From positions 29,962,290 through 30,026,289 of the forward strand of contig OY741265.1 of NCBI GenBank assembly GCA_963514095.1: a stretch of 64,000 nucleotides of DNA. Direction: 5' to 3'. Every line of letters starts with the position of its first letter. Position 1 is the first letter of the stretch. The notes under the pieces were generated by a model. That model was not told the DNA's origin. It worked only from the letters and a program-made list of their open reading frames with translations, and searched no databases. Of the stretch, positions 57,455 through 60,853 are shown piece after piece. A program made the position numbers and the translations under genes. The DNA is from Eutrigla gurnardus. Lineage: Eukaryota > Chordata > Actinopteri > Perciformes > Triglidae.

Positions 57455-58752
57455 CACTTGTCTGGACTTTGAGTGTGAAAGGGTTCTTCTGCTGGATGGT
57501 GTGTGTGAAAAGGAAGCGAGCATTGCAGCTGTAGTCATGGAGAGCATCTCTGGCCAAGACGTTGGAGAAGTACAGGTCTCCGTTGAGTCCCATGGACACT
57601 CTCTTATCCTGAGGGATGGGAGTCATCGCTGCAGCACACAGGAAGTGAACAGAGGGCATGAAACCACATCATCCAGTATGGTCTAAAAGCTGTGAGCCAA
57701 AGACCATTTTAATATTAATACATCAACTTGAAGGATCTACATCTTGGACGAGTAAAGTAACAACACTTCAGGAATATATTACATATACAGAATATTACTG
57801 TTGGAGGAACCTTTAATTTGGGATTCATGAGTCGTGCTACGCTTCCCGCTAGCGCTAACGGCAAACGAGAGTGCTAAACGTGGCAACGTGAGTGATGTCT
57901 ATGTGTGATATCTGAGTATGGATCCTTTCAGAGGAACTGAGTTCACATATGTGCAAAAATCAACTTTTAGAACTTGTGGTGATACTACGACTAAACTACA
58001 TCAAACTGAATAACAAAATACTGTACTGACAAACATCACATGTTTCTGAAATAAGGTCCAATTGGGGACACAGGAAGGGGCGGGACTTAGCCTCTCTATA
58101 TGCTACAGCAGCACCACTACATGTTTAGAAAGAGAACATTACTCTATACTGGACTTGTGTGCATGTTTGTGTAGAATTGTTGCTCACCGCTGTTCATCCA
58201 GAAGGTGAACGGAGGGGGCAGGCCTGGTGGGGGGTTGCACAGTAGAACCAGTGGGGCGCCTTCAGTCACCACCACCGGCTCCAGCACCTCTTTAGGCCAC
58301 AGAGGAGCCTCTGATGGGCGAGGATGGAGGGGTGGCAGTAGATGGGGGAGGGAGGTGGAAGGCGTAGCAGGGTAGAGAGAAAGAGATGGGAAAATGATAT
58401 ATGACATAAATGGCAGTCAAATGAGGCGAAGTCTTCAATAAACCTGTTTTCTCCTTAAGATACCATAAAGCTTTCTTTGTAGCCTATAATAATATCATAA
58501 TGTATGCAATATGTCCAAATATTGTTCGAGTATTGTGTGTGTGTTGTATTCTTACTGGAAACCCGGAGCAGGATTTTGTTGGACACAGCCACCCCTAAGT
58601 TGTTGGTGGCAAAACACTGGTACTCCCCCTCATAGTCCTCGGGGCGTCCTCCGCTCCGGAAACCGATCTCCAGAGTTCCCGAGCGTTTTCGCATCGTCAC
58701 CCTGGGATCTTTCCCGAAGGTGAAATACTTCCCGTTCCTCCGCCATGAGAAT
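8247..58752 (-). CDS. nfasc: Neurofascin (L1-family cell adhesion molecule), 27 exons seen, 5' end outside window
   Basis: Neurofascin is a single-pass membrane adhesion protein of axon initial segments, nodes of Ranvier and paranodal glia. It binds partners through its Ig and FNIII domains and binds ankyrin through its tail. The exons read on the minus strand, in transcript order, are 58556-58752, 58188-58310, 57458-57628, 57066-57113, 50234-50345, 49044-49228, 48827-48958, 47312-47455, 46723-46834, 45972-46138, 45408-45555, 44663-44787, 42770-42814, 42175-42276, 40612-40809, 39220-39290, 36910-37132, 35508-35623, 35204-35414, 34811-34933, 34033-34206, 27960-28220, 26317-26439, 21091-21237, 19605-19733, 17593-17662 and 8247-8472. 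Together they are 3880 nt: one base completing an upstream codon, 1293 codons and a stop, with frame kept at every junction. The tail ending NAIYSLA distinguishes neurofascin from NrCAM, which ends in NSFV. I cannot tell which teleost paralogue (a or b) this is. The start codon, signal peptide and first half of Ig1 lie beyond base 64000. Confidence 0.96.
10649..10741 (+). mobile_element. 3' end of a GATG-tailed SINE-like repeat
   Basis: It reads TCAGCTGGGATCGGCTCCAG, a C run, GAATACAGGATAAGCGGTAG and then (GATG)n. Same family as 15413-15705, 5' truncated. Confidence 0.7.
10833..11486 (+). repeat. Dispersed repeat leading into the 13-bp satellite (copy 1)
   Basis: The segment with AAAGTGACAAAGTAC, TATTGAAAGTTA, GGAGACCGTATTCATGTCCC and then TTGTTGCGTT-like repeats is matched, more diverged, at 22271-22650 in the same orientation. 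Both end in TTGTTRCGTT-type tandem sequence. Family not recognised. Confidence 0.6.
11487..12217 (+). mobile_element. L2-type LINE 3' end with broken ORF2 C-terminus
   Basis: Plus-strand reading gives [18 protein letters not shown], then after a frame shift [65 protein letters not shown] and a stop near 12032. [17 protein letters not shown] and HWLPV--RI-FK are the C-terminal signature of L2/CR1 LINE ORF2. The 3' UTR ends GAAATGTGCTATACAAATAA with AGTTGGCTTGCC following. The copy starts abruptly, so it is 5' truncated, and it lies inside the 13-bp satellite. Confidence 0.9.
12218..12962. repeat. 13-bp satellite, unit ACGTTGTTGCGTT
   Basis: About 57 head-to-tail copies of a 13-base unit with variants (ACATTGTTGCGTT, ACGTTGTTAAGTT, ACGCTGTTGCAGT). 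Because 13 is not a multiple of three and the unit has no stop in any plus frame, all three plus frames stay open for over 100 codons. The resulting Cys/Leu/Val/Arg frames are artefacts. Earlier, more diverged units occur at 11335-11486, on the other side of the LINE. Confidence 0.95.
15413..15705 (+). mobile_element. tRNA-headed SINE with GATG tail
   Basis: The 5' part GGGGCTGCACGGTGGTGTAG, then AGTGGGTAGC as an A-box-like stretch, and a perfect B box GGTTCGATTCC at 15469-15479, show an RNA polymerase III promoter of tRNA type. The body has GTTTGCATGTTCTC and CTCTAAATTGCCCATAGG, then a poly-C run, GAATACAGCTTAAGCGGTAC and ATGGATGGATG. This repeat family is very common in fish genomes. Other, partial copies lie at 2520, 10649 and 29372. 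Confidence 0.85.
17593..17662 (-). CDS. nfasc: nfasc exon: membrane-proximal cytoplasmic segment
   Basis: This 70-nt exon has no start codon and is easily missed. It reads [20 protein letters not shown], then DY, with split codons V before and H after. It matches the [23 protein letters not shown] of mammalian neurofascin. The acceptor is CCTCAG and the donor GTAAGT. Confidence 0.93.
18450..18760 (+). mobile_element. LINE 3' UTR remnant with TTCTGA tail
   Basis: An AT-rich stretch ends CAAATTTCCCTGTTGAGGGA, CAATAAAGGAATTC and (TGATTC)n. This is the usual 3' end of a fish non-LTR retrotransposon. A related end on the minus strand is at 37674-37715. Confidence 0.65.
19605..19733 (-). CDS. nfasc: nfasc exon: juxtamembrane and transmembrane segment
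   Basis: It reads [11 protein letters not shown], then a hydrophobic helix of about 22 residues starting [16 protein letters not shown], then the basic stop-transfer [27 protein letters not shown] and [12 protein letters not shown] are almost invariant in the L1 family. The acceptor is CTCCAG and the donor GTAAGG. It is 129 nt, phase 1 to 1. If the following intron were retained, the frame would add about 20 unrelated residues and stop, losing the ankyrin-binding tail. Confidence 0.98.
20114..20685. mobile_element. 572-bp element with perfect 17-bp inverted ends and TTAA
   Basis: TTAAAGTCGAGCTGAAA at 20114-20130 is repeated as an exact inverted copy at 20669-20685. Both outermost four bases are TTAA, the target of piggyBac-type elements. 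There is no coding capacity inside. The usual piggyBac CCY start is not seen, so class is open. Confidence 0.65.
21091..21237 (-). CDS. nfasc: nfasc exon: FNIII-5 C-terminal part
   Basis: It reads [20 protein letters not shown], then [20 protein letters not shown] and [13 protein letters not shown] and YTLRVYSRDNEGISS of mammalian neurofascin align. The acceptor is TTCAAG and the donor GTGAGA. It is 147 nt, phase 1 to 1, and joins the next exon as TKAYIDQ. Confidence 0.95.
22271..22650 (+). repeat. Dispersed repeat with degenerate TTGTTATGTTGYGTTG tandem (copy 2)
   Basis: It matches 10833-11486 in order and orientation (AAAGTGACATAGTACATCAA, GGAGACCGATTTTCATGCCC, then ATGTTGCGTTGTT repeats) but is more diverged and lacks the long satellite. 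Confidence 0.55.
22670..22990 (+). repeat. Dispersed repeat related to 4830-5100 (opposite orientation)
   Basis: Shares CCTGTTTTGATGGCGGTAGA, TGTGGGAGGAACGGACAATG and CCACATTTGATCAACTGGTT-like sequence with the minus strand of 4830-5100. Short similar open frames beginning [10 protein letters not shown] occur in both, but both are broken and family is unknown. Confidence 0.55.
25326..26110 (+). mobile_element. TIR element with 48-bp minisatellite, copy A
   Basis: The ends TTACCATGAATTAGACATAT and its inverted partner ATATGTATAATTCATGGTA bracket a tandem array (25351-25861) and a unique tail containing CTGATAAAAAGAGTCGCTTG and GGTGAGGTGCGTTGTGTGAG. The left end is cut short by the array. Copy B at 31909-32660 has the same order, so array and tail move as one unit. 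No transposase is present. Confidence 0.7.
25351..25861. repeat. 48-bp minisatellite, about 10.6 copies
   Basis: The unit begins CTCTCTGTGTGTTGGGTACC and ends in ACTATAACAACAGGT. Copies are nearly identical with a few point changes, pointing to recent expansion. As 48 is a multiple of three it gives a repeated 16-residue frame ([13 protein letters not shown]), which is not a gene. Confidence 0.97.
26317..26439 (-). CDS. nfasc: nfasc exon: FNIII-5 N-terminal part
   Basis: It reads [20 protein letters not shown], then [31 protein letters not shown]-(S/T)W-HNF and EFV-E match mammalian FNIII-5. The acceptor is GTGTAG and the donor GTAAGA. It is 123 nt, phase 1 to 1. Sequons NVT and NVS are present. 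This domain goes with the mucin segment in NF186-type isoforms. Confidence 0.95.
26687..27578. mobile_element. Composite repeat with inverted GTGTCNGAAATCACTCATT ends
   Basis: GTGTCGGAAATCACTCATTC at 26687 is inverted at 27554-27578 (GAGTGATTTCAGACAC). These ends are typical of a fish non-autonomous DNA transposon. Inside are imperfect GACTATGTAGAG repeats (about 26757-26825) and a second dispersed repeat (27230-27470). Confidence 0.5.
27230..27470 (+). repeat. Dispersed repeat, copy 1 (CTGTCAATCACAAGGTAGCC)
   Basis: The GTCAATC...TAGCCCCGCCC stretch, TAAATGGACCATCATT, TTGAGACCATAAACTCATGT and GCACTTCAGCACTGGCTTCA recur in inverted orientation at 49870-50040, and the last part resembles 62830-62905. 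Family not recognised. Confidence 0.55.
27960..28220 (-). CDS. nfasc: nfasc exon: Thr-rich mucin-like segment
   Basis: After the acceptor TTGTAG it reads [19 protein letters not shown], then a Thr/Pro run with about twenty consecutive Thr residues, then [20 protein letters not shown]. It occupies the place of the mucin-like, O-glycosylated stalk of NF186 between FNIII-4 and FNIII-5. The Thr run is coded by an ACT/ACC trinucleotide repeat. The 3' end is less certain. GTACAT after 27960 is the phase-1 donor that keeps frame, although it is weak. Confidence 0.82.
28028..28090. repeat. Coding trinucleotide repeat in mucin exon
   Basis: GGT/AGT triplets on the plus strand (ACC/ACT on the coding strand) encode the poly-Thr run of neurofascin. 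The plus-strand poly-Val frame is an artefact. Confidence 0.93.
28720..28762. repeat. (AC)n microsatellite
   Basis: Pure AC run of about 42 bases. Confidence 0.97.
29372..29485 (+). mobile_element. Degenerate GATG-tail-family SINE fragment
   Basis: GGGGCTGCACAGTGATGTAG and TCACAGTGAGAGGGTCCTGG match the 5' half of 15413-15705, with a duplicated A-box region and an internal deletion. Confidence 0.6.
31722..31790 (+). repeat. Short dispersed repeat (GGTGCGATCGCGGCATAT), copy 1
   Basis: GGTGCGATCGCGGCATAT, then TTTGACTCTCCTTT and TCTGTGTAAAAA, recurs in the same orientation at 52523-52587. It may be an end or body of an unrecognised element. Confidence 0.6.
31909..32660 (+). mobile_element. 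TIR element with 48-bp minisatellite, copy B
   Basis: The left end has AATTGTACTATGAATTACAC, then ATATGATGTTTGTTAATTTA. The right end is its inverted copy (TAAATTGACAAACATGTATA, then ATTCATGGTACAATT). About 90 bases of unique sequence, eight 48-bp units and the same tail as copy A lie between. No open frame of transposase type is seen, so it is non-autonomous. Confidence 0.75.
32044..32434. repeat. 48-bp minisatellite, 8 copies
   Basis: Eight almost identical units of the same 48-base repeat as at 25351-25861. Open frames on both strands run through it only because 48 is divisible by three. Confidence 0.97.
33001..33048. repeat. (TG)n microsatellite
   Basis: TG repeats with a few interruptions. 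Confidence 0.93.
34033..34206 (-). CDS. nfasc: nfasc exon: FNIII-4 C-terminal part
   Basis: It reads [20 protein letters not shown], then [20 protein letters not shown] and [34 protein letters not shown] is nearly exact mammalian neurofascin. Three sequons (NGS, NAT, NLS) are seen. The acceptor is GTGTAG and the donor GTCAGT. It is 174 nt and ends on a G that can join the mucin exon (Val) or, if mucin and FNIII-5 are skipped, the transmembrane exon (Ala). Confidence 0.97.
34811..34933 (-). CDS. nfasc: nfasc exon: FNIII-4 N-terminal part
   Basis: It reads [20 protein letters not shown], then [20 protein letters not shown]. The W-P-PNG--GY-LKY pattern is typical of this FNIII domain. The acceptor is GGTTGTAG and the donor GTGGGC. 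It is 123 nt, phase 1 to 1. Confidence 0.96.
35204..35414 (-). CDS. nfasc: nfasc exon: FNIII-3 C-terminal part
   Basis: It reads [20 protein letters not shown], then [20 protein letters not shown] and EFTTKEG. YYWRESSLL and PYSNYKLEMVVVNGRG of mammalian neurofascin align well. The acceptor is CCCCAG and the donor GTGAGG. It is 211 nt, phase 0 entry and phase 1 exit. No RGD is present. Confidence 0.96.
35508..35623 (-). CDS. nfasc: nfasc exon: FNIII-3 N-terminal part
   Basis: It reads [20 protein letters not shown] (first codon split), then [19 protein letters not shown]. This follows the AP-T-V-V-VMNSTAISLQW pattern of mammalian FNIII-3. The acceptor is GTTTAG and the donor GTGAGG. It is 116 nt, phase 1 entry and phase 0 exit. 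With the next exon it makes a 327-nt phase 1-1 pair, so FNIII-3 can be skipped as a unit, as in the NF186 form. Confidence 0.95.
36910..37132 (-). CDS. nfasc: nfasc exon: FNIII-2 C-terminal part
   Basis: It reads [20 protein letters not shown], then [20 protein letters not shown] and [20 protein letters not shown], ending [15 protein letters not shown] and VPYEI-QA-N-FG-GPE are diagnostic for the family. The acceptor is CTCCAG and the donor GTAAGT. It is 223 nt, phase 0 entry and phase 1 exit. One sequon (NVT) is seen. Confidence 0.97.
37461..38356. mobile_element. 896-bp element with perfect 17-bp inverted ends
   Basis: TAGGCTCGTTCGAGATG at 37461-37477 is exactly inverted at 38340-38356. 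If the outer TA is a target duplication, the ends start GGCTCGTTCGAGATG. The interior has no long frame and includes a LINE 3' tail remnant near 37674. It lies in the GC-AG intron of FNIII-2. Confidence 0.7.
37674..37715 (-). mobile_element. LINE 3' tail remnant
   Basis: On the minus strand AATTTCCCGAGGGATTAATA followed by CATTATTCAGATTCTGATTC resembles the tail at 18700-18755. It lies within the 37461-38356 element. Confidence 0.5.
39220..39290 (-). CDS. nfasc: nfasc exon: FNIII-2 N-terminal part, GC donor
   Basis: This 71-nt exon reads [20 protein letters not shown], then ISWE, with the first Ala codon split. It matches the APPESNP...KNNMEITW start of mammalian FNIII-2. The acceptor is CAACCAG. 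The donor is GAG followed by GCAAGT, a consensus GC-AG intron and not GT-AG. No GT donor in frame would give the [11 protein letters not shown] junction. It was located from the frame of its neighbours, since it sits in the wrong frame of the longest local open frame. Confidence 0.92.
39776..40095 (+). pseudogene. Harbinger-like Myb-domain ORF remnant
   Basis: From about 39994 the frame reads [20 protein letters not shown], then [11 protein letters not shown] and a stop. The F(S/T)---E---LMEAYEE pattern resembles the N-terminus of the Myb/SANT-like protein of fish PIF/Harbinger transposons. The upstream GATATCCAGGATAAATGACT and AGCTGGGTTCAACATATCCC are also typical of such elements. No nuclease ORF is present. 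Confidence 0.45.
40612..40809 (-). CDS. nfasc: nfasc exon: FNIII-1 C-terminal part
   Basis: It reads [20 protein letters not shown], then [20 protein letters not shown] and [24 protein letters not shown], the PFVNYQFRV core strand and RYKTSGA match neurofascin. The acceptor is CTGCAG and the donor GTGAGG. It is 198 nt, phase 1 to 1. The open frame extends past the acceptor but the splice site and family alignment set the start. Confidence 0.96.
41327..41660. repeat. 81-bp minisatellite, 4 copies
   Basis: The unit runs CTGTGGTCCCCCAGAGGTCT, then AGATAGTAGCTCACATTAGT and CCAGAGACCAGACC to GAGAAACCAGMGACTGT. Spacing is exactly 81 bases, so a minus-strand frame repeats every 27 residues. It is not a gene. 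Confidence 0.96.
42175..42276 (-). CDS. nfasc: nfasc exon: FNIII-1 N-terminal part
   Basis: It reads [20 protein letters not shown], then [13 protein letters not shown]. The [20 protein letters not shown] pattern is nearly identical to the mammalian neurofascin opening of FNIII-1. The acceptor is CTGCAG and the donor GTCAGT. It is 102 nt, phase 1 to 1. An (AC)n microsatellite lies shortly upstream of the acceptor. Confidence 0.96.
42331..42366. repeat. (AC)n microsatellite beside FNIII-1 acceptor
   Basis: Pure AC run 55 bases upstream (in transcript sense) of the exon at 42175-42276, so it lies near the branch-point region. Confidence 0.95.
42770..42814 (-). CDS. nfasc: nfasc 45-nt cassette exon (Ig6-FNIII linker)
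   Basis: Between a CCCCACAG acceptor and a GTAACA donor lies a 45-nt phase 1-1 exon reading [14 protein letters not shown] with split codons at each end. It sits where mammalian neurofascin has an optional 15-residue Ser/Pro/Ala-containing linker, and the length is exactly the same. Inclusion or skipping keeps frame. The sequence itself is not conserved, so the call rests on position, length, phase and splice signals. Confidence 0.75.
42815..44662 (-). other. nfasc: Intron between Ig6 and the 45-nt cassette
   Basis: AT-rich sequence. I see no exon, element or long tandem repeat in it. Confidence 0.6.
44663..44787 (-). CDS. nfasc: nfasc exon: Ig6 C-terminal half
   Basis: It reads [20 protein letters not shown], then [20 protein letters not shown] and L. 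DEGTYTC holds the second Ig6 cysteine, and SEIDQDSA parallels the mammalian STELDQDLA. The acceptor is TCCCAG and the donor GTACAC. It is 125 nt and ends on one base that can pair with either the 45-nt cassette or the first FNIII exon. Confidence 0.96.
45408..45555 (-). CDS. nfasc: nfasc exon: Ig6 N-terminal half
   Basis: It reads [20 protein letters not shown], then [20 protein letters not shown] and [11 protein letters not shown] provides the first Ig6 cysteine. The acceptor is CCTCAG and the donor GTATCA. It is 148 nt, phase 1 entry and phase 2 exit, and joins the next exon as GWRLKKDEE. No RGD tripeptide is present here. Confidence 0.96.
45972..46138 (-). CDS. nfasc: nfasc exon: Ig5 C-terminal half
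   Basis: It reads [20 protein letters not shown], then [20 protein letters not shown] and [22 protein letters not shown] gives the second Ig5 cysteine. The acceptor is GTGCAG and the donor GTTAGA. It is 167 nt. The match to mammalian RWFKNGQGS and CVATNILGKAE is clear. Confidence 0.96.
46723..46834 (-). CDS. nfasc: nfasc exon: Ig5 N-terminal half
   Basis: It reads [20 protein letters not shown], then [17 protein letters not shown] across the junction. LDCPFFGSP holds the first Ig5 cysteine, and PPRML matches the family. The acceptor is CGTAG and the donor GTAAGC. It is 112 nt. It has no long open frame of its own and was located from the phase-1 end of Ig4 and the LRWFKNG junction. Confidence 0.95.
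47312..47455 (-). CDS. nfasc: nfasc exon: Ig4 C-terminal half
   Basis: It reads [20 protein letters not shown], then [20 protein letters not shown] and [25 protein letters not shown] is highly characteristic of neurofascin and NrCAM. The acceptor is CCCCAG and the donor GTGAGA. It is 144 nt, phase 1 to 1. The reading starts straight after a run of C residues at the acceptor. Confidence 0.97.
47686..48059. mobile_element. MITE-like block with AGGGCRCACTCAC ends
   Basis: AGGGCACACTCAC at 47686-47698 is inverted with one mismatch at 48047-48059. A (GTACTT)n run at about 47775-47803 lies inside. It is in the Ig4 intron and has no coding capacity. Confidence 0.5.
48827..48958 (-). CDS. nfasc: nfasc exon: Ig4 N-terminal half
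   Basis: It reads [19 protein letters not shown], then [20 protein letters not shown] and QPID. APYWLD and [13 protein letters not shown] are near invariant in the L1 family, and the first Ig4 cysteine is in LVC. The acceptor is TCCACAG and the donor GTACGT. It is 132 nt, phase 1 to 1. Confidence 0.97.
49044..49228 (-). CDS. nfasc: nfasc exon: Ig3 C-terminal half
   Basis: It reads [20 protein letters not shown], then [20 protein letters not shown] and [14 protein letters not shown]. The DAGEYVC signature supplies the second Ig3 cysteine, and KGGDLP with GSIRH are typical of neurofascin. The acceptor is CCTACAG and the donor GTCAGG. It is 185 nt. A sequon (NVS) is present. Confidence 0.97.
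49379..49431. repeat. (GATG)n microsatellite
   Basis: Pure GATG tetranucleotide run of 13 units, lying between the two Ig3 exons. Confidence 0.97.
49870..50040 (-). repeat. Dispersed repeat, copy 2
   Basis: Inverted relative of 27230-27470, with GGGCGGGGCTACCTGCTGAT and AATGGTCTCAATCTCTGTTT. Confidence 0.55.
50197..50224. repeat. (TG)n microsatellite beside Ig3 donor
   Basis: TG run ending four bases from the donor of exon 50234-50345. Confidence 0.95.
50234..50345 (-). CDS. nfasc: nfasc exon: Ig3 N-terminal half
   Basis: Read from 50345 downwards it gives [20 protein letters not shown], then [22 protein letters not shown] holds the first Ig3 cysteine. The CIAAGL-PTP junction with the next exon matches the CIASGVPTP of mammalian neurofascin. 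The acceptor is CCTGCAG and the donor GTGAGC. It is 112 nt, phase 1 entry and phase 2 exit. A (TG)n tract lies just beyond the donor. Confidence 0.93.
52523..52587 (+). repeat. Short dispersed repeat (GGTGCGATCGCGGCATAT), copy 2
   Basis: Matches 31722-31790 in the same orientation. Confidence 0.6.
55641..56701 (-). mobile_element. Tc1/mariner-type DNA transposon, defective
   Basis: The ends TACACTATATTGCCAAAAGT and, inverted at the right, TACACTATATTGCCAGAAGT form terminal inverted repeats, flanked by TA. The interior carries a transposase remnant on the minus strand. At 1061 bp it is shorter than an intact member of this family. Confidence 0.92.
55860..56567 (-). pseudogene. Tc1-type transposase pseudogene
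   Basis: The start region at 56567 reads [20 protein letters not shown] and then breaks into unrelated sequence near 56490, so the DNA-binding helix-turn-helix part is deleted. Further down the DDE-domain sequence [20 protein letters not shown] is readable at about 56130-56190, but the frame changes between neighbouring segments. Frameshifts plus the deletion make it non-functional. Confidence 0.88.
57066..57113 (-). CDS. nfasc: nfasc 48-nt linker exon between Ig2 and Ig3
   Basis: This short exon reads [15 protein letters not shown] between a TTTTCAG acceptor and a GTGAGT donor. It corresponds to the EPYNDSS-type linker of neurofascin, and it carries two N-glycosylation sequons (NDT and NST). 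It is 48 nt, phase 1 to 1, so including or skipping it keeps the frame. Skipping would join VQT directly to RKVVETT through a Ser codon. It is too short to show as an open-frame hit and was found by frame and splice sites. Confidence 0.88.
57389..57451. repeat. (TG)n tract beside Ig2b donor
   Basis: TG-rich run with interruptions ending a base or two from the donor of exon 57458-57628. Confidence 0.95.
57458..57628 (-). CDS. nfasc: nfasc exon: Ig2 C-terminal half
   Basis: It reads [20 protein letters not shown], then DYSCNARF with the second Ig2 cysteine, then [17 protein letters not shown]. The [13 protein letters not shown] segment is close to exact neurofascin. The acceptor is CTGCAG and the donor GTGAGT. 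The exon is 171 nt, phase 1 to 1. A (TG)n tract starts only a few bases beyond its donor, so the 5' part of the following intron is simple repeat. Confidence 0.96.
58188..58310 (-). CDS. nfasc: nfasc exon: Ig2 N-terminal half
   Basis: The exon reads [19 protein letters not shown], then [20 protein letters not shown]. The PLWPKE opening and the CNPPPGLP motif carrying the first Ig2 cysteine are hallmark L1-family sequence. The acceptor is ATCAG and the donor GTGAGC. It is 123 nt with phase 1 at both ends. It joins LRVSK from Ig1 to the next exon at WMNSAMTP. Confidence 0.95.
58556..58752 (-). CDS. nfasc: nfasc exon: Ig1 C-terminal half
   Basis: This is the most upstream neurofascin exon in the window. 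It begins with one base finishing a codon, then reads [24 protein letters not shown] and [16 protein letters not shown]. The DxGxYxC-like pattern EGEYQC supplies the second Ig-fold cysteine, and the partner cysteine must be in the missing upstream exon. It ends LLRVS plus one base. The acceptor is TCTCAG before 58752 and the donor is GTAAGA after 58556. The 197 nt give phase 2 entry and phase 1 exit, as is usual for a split Ig domain in this family. Confidence 0.95.
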
Positions 58753-59223
58753 CTGAGACACAAGACAACCAATCAAAGTGTGTGTGTGTGTGTTAATGGT
58801 CTTATACATGAAAAAGCACACGTCTTTAAGAGGAGGGAATTAAGTTGTCTATGCATGACGTGGTCTATCACCATCTTAACGTGGACTCTTAATTGTCCCA
58901 ACAACCAGAAAATGAGAAAGTCTTTTGCTTGTCATGTGGTTGCCATCTTATGTTACTCAACTGCTGCCAGCCAAAGAAAATCCACCACAACACACGCGCT
59001 CCATGTGCCGGTACTGTAGCTTAATCCTGCTACATGAGCTGTTCCAGAGGGTTCTCTGATTAGTGGAGAACACCGAATATGTTCTTACATAACGGCCGCT
59101 ATTTTTAGTGACGAGCAGGGATTTACAAACGATGCTTCCTGTCACTTTTAGGCGAGTTCCAGTTGAGCTGGGCCTGTTTGAGGTGCAGAACAGCACTGAG
59201 CCTGAACAATGGGCCACTATGTA

Positions 59224-59238
59224 AGTGTGTGTGTGTGT

Positions 59239-59332
<94 letters not shown>
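59224..59332. repeat. (TG)n tract, about 109 bases
   Basis: Nearly pure TG with one TC interruption. Confidence 0.98.
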
Positions 59333-59334
<2 letters not shown>

Positions 59335-59445
59335 CTGACTGTGAGTGAATAAGTGAGCGATCGCTTACGCTGAATCTTTCATGAGCATGAATAGTCAACT
59401 GAGTGCATTATTGGAGCACAAAGCAGGTTCTGGAAAGGGGAGAGC

Positions 59446-59448
<3 letters not shown>

Positions 59449-59501
<53 letters not shown>

Positions 59502-59532
59502 GTGTGTGTTTGTGTAAATGTGTGTGTATGTG
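59449..59532. repeat. (TG)n tract with interruptions
   Basis: TG repeat followed by TAAATG-interrupted TG units. Confidence 0.96.
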
Positions 59533-59620
59533 TCCATCTTACGTAAAGTCTGTCTCCAAATAAACAATGTGCCACTGTCCTGAGCTGGACGCACCCTCAG
59601 TGTAACCTCTGGAGACCCAG

Positions 59621-59622
<2 letters not shown>

Positions 59623-59716
<94 letters not shown>
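59623..59716. repeat. (TG)n tract, about 94 bases
   Basis: Pure TG run. The His/Thr-rich open frames across these tracts are artefacts. Confidence 0.98.
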
Positions 59717-59717
<1 letters not shown>

Positions 59718-60094
59718 CTGACAGAGACGTAAGACTAATCCACCTGCTGACTTCTGCTCTTTAGTGATAATCAACGACCTCTTCCTCCAACTGCCGTTGG
59801 GAAAACAATTCCCATGAACATCCCACATAGGTGTGGAGGAAGAAATCTATATAATAAGTTAAACATTTTGGTTACAATTGCTTCTACAGTCCACTAGATG
59901 GGGCTGAGTTTTTTGTTGTTGCCATTTTTGTTTTATTTTTTCATGGGTAAAGTCAGAGAGATTGACAGGAAGTTGGTCAGTGTTGGTATTCAATAAATAT
60001 AGTTGAACAAATTTGCAGTTTTAAAACGGTAATAGATTAGAATATATTTGTATAAGATCACAAAAAAAACATCTCATGACTTAATTATCGTGAC

Positions 60095-60853
60095 CAGGGG
60101 CGGATCTAGGATTATGGGAGATCCGAGGCTTAGCCCAGAGGGATGAAAGATGTATGCGCAAAGTTCTGGCATATATTCTGCATATACTAACTGTTATTAC
60201 AACTGATGGTAATGAAAACCATCTAGCAAAAACTATAACTTTAAATCTATTTTGTTTAAGATTTTTTCTGGCATAGATGCCTTTTATTAGCAGTGGACAG
60301 ATAGGAAACACAGCAGAGAGAGGGGGTGTGACATGCAGCAAAAAACCTCCAGCCTGGATTCAAACCAGGGTCAGCTGTGTACACACGTATTCATGGCATG
60401 CACTCTAACCACTCGGCCACCTACGTGCTTGAAAGTACTTTGTCTGTCAATAACTTCTCACACACCGAGTGTTAATCTTAACATTCACAGACCTAAAACA
60501 TCTGTTCTGACATCGGTCGTTAATTGTTGGTCGTTGCACCGCCGCCGAGAAAAACTTTCTTCTGTCCATCATGTAGCTATGTCCATCTGACATGTCGATT
60601 TCAACCCGCGGGCGGAATCAACACAGGAAAGAAAGAGAGGACACACTTCTTCTCGGCAGGGCAGGCTATGAACGCAGGTTACTTTCCCGCTGCTGCTGCC
60701 TCTCTGTTGGACTCCAGCACTGCAGGAAGGCTACACTTAAAGAGACTGACATAAACCGTGTTGAGCTTTTTTCCCCCTACTGTAAACATTCGGGGCTTTG
60801 GCAAAAACATCCGGGGCTTGAGCCCAAGTAGCCATCCCATAACCTCGCCCCTG
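60095..60853. mobile_element. Non-autonomous hAT element, 759 bp, with 8-bp target duplication
   Basis: The element starts CAGGGGCG and ends CGCCCCTG, with ATCGTGAC at 60087-60094 and again at 60854-60861. An exact 8-bp target duplication and a CAGGGGYG end are diagnostic of the hAT superfamily. Inside the first ends lie partly inverted stretches (GGATTATGGGAGATC and its counterpart CATCCCATAACC). There is no transposase. A SINE lies inside. Confidence 0.9.
60250..60430 (-). mobile_element. tRNA-derived SINE nested in the hAT element
   Basis: On the minus strand GGCCGAGTGGTTAG (A box, 60405-60418) and GGTTTGAATCC (B box, 60356-60366) are spaced as in a tRNA, followed by TTTGCTGCATGTCACACCCC, CTCTCTCT and an AATAAAAGGCA tail. 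This is a common fish SINE pattern and a different family from 15413-15705. Confidence 0.85.

Noticed and set aside
59163..59828. Cys/Val and His/Thr frames
   Set aside because: Translations of (TG)n and (AC)n microsatellites.
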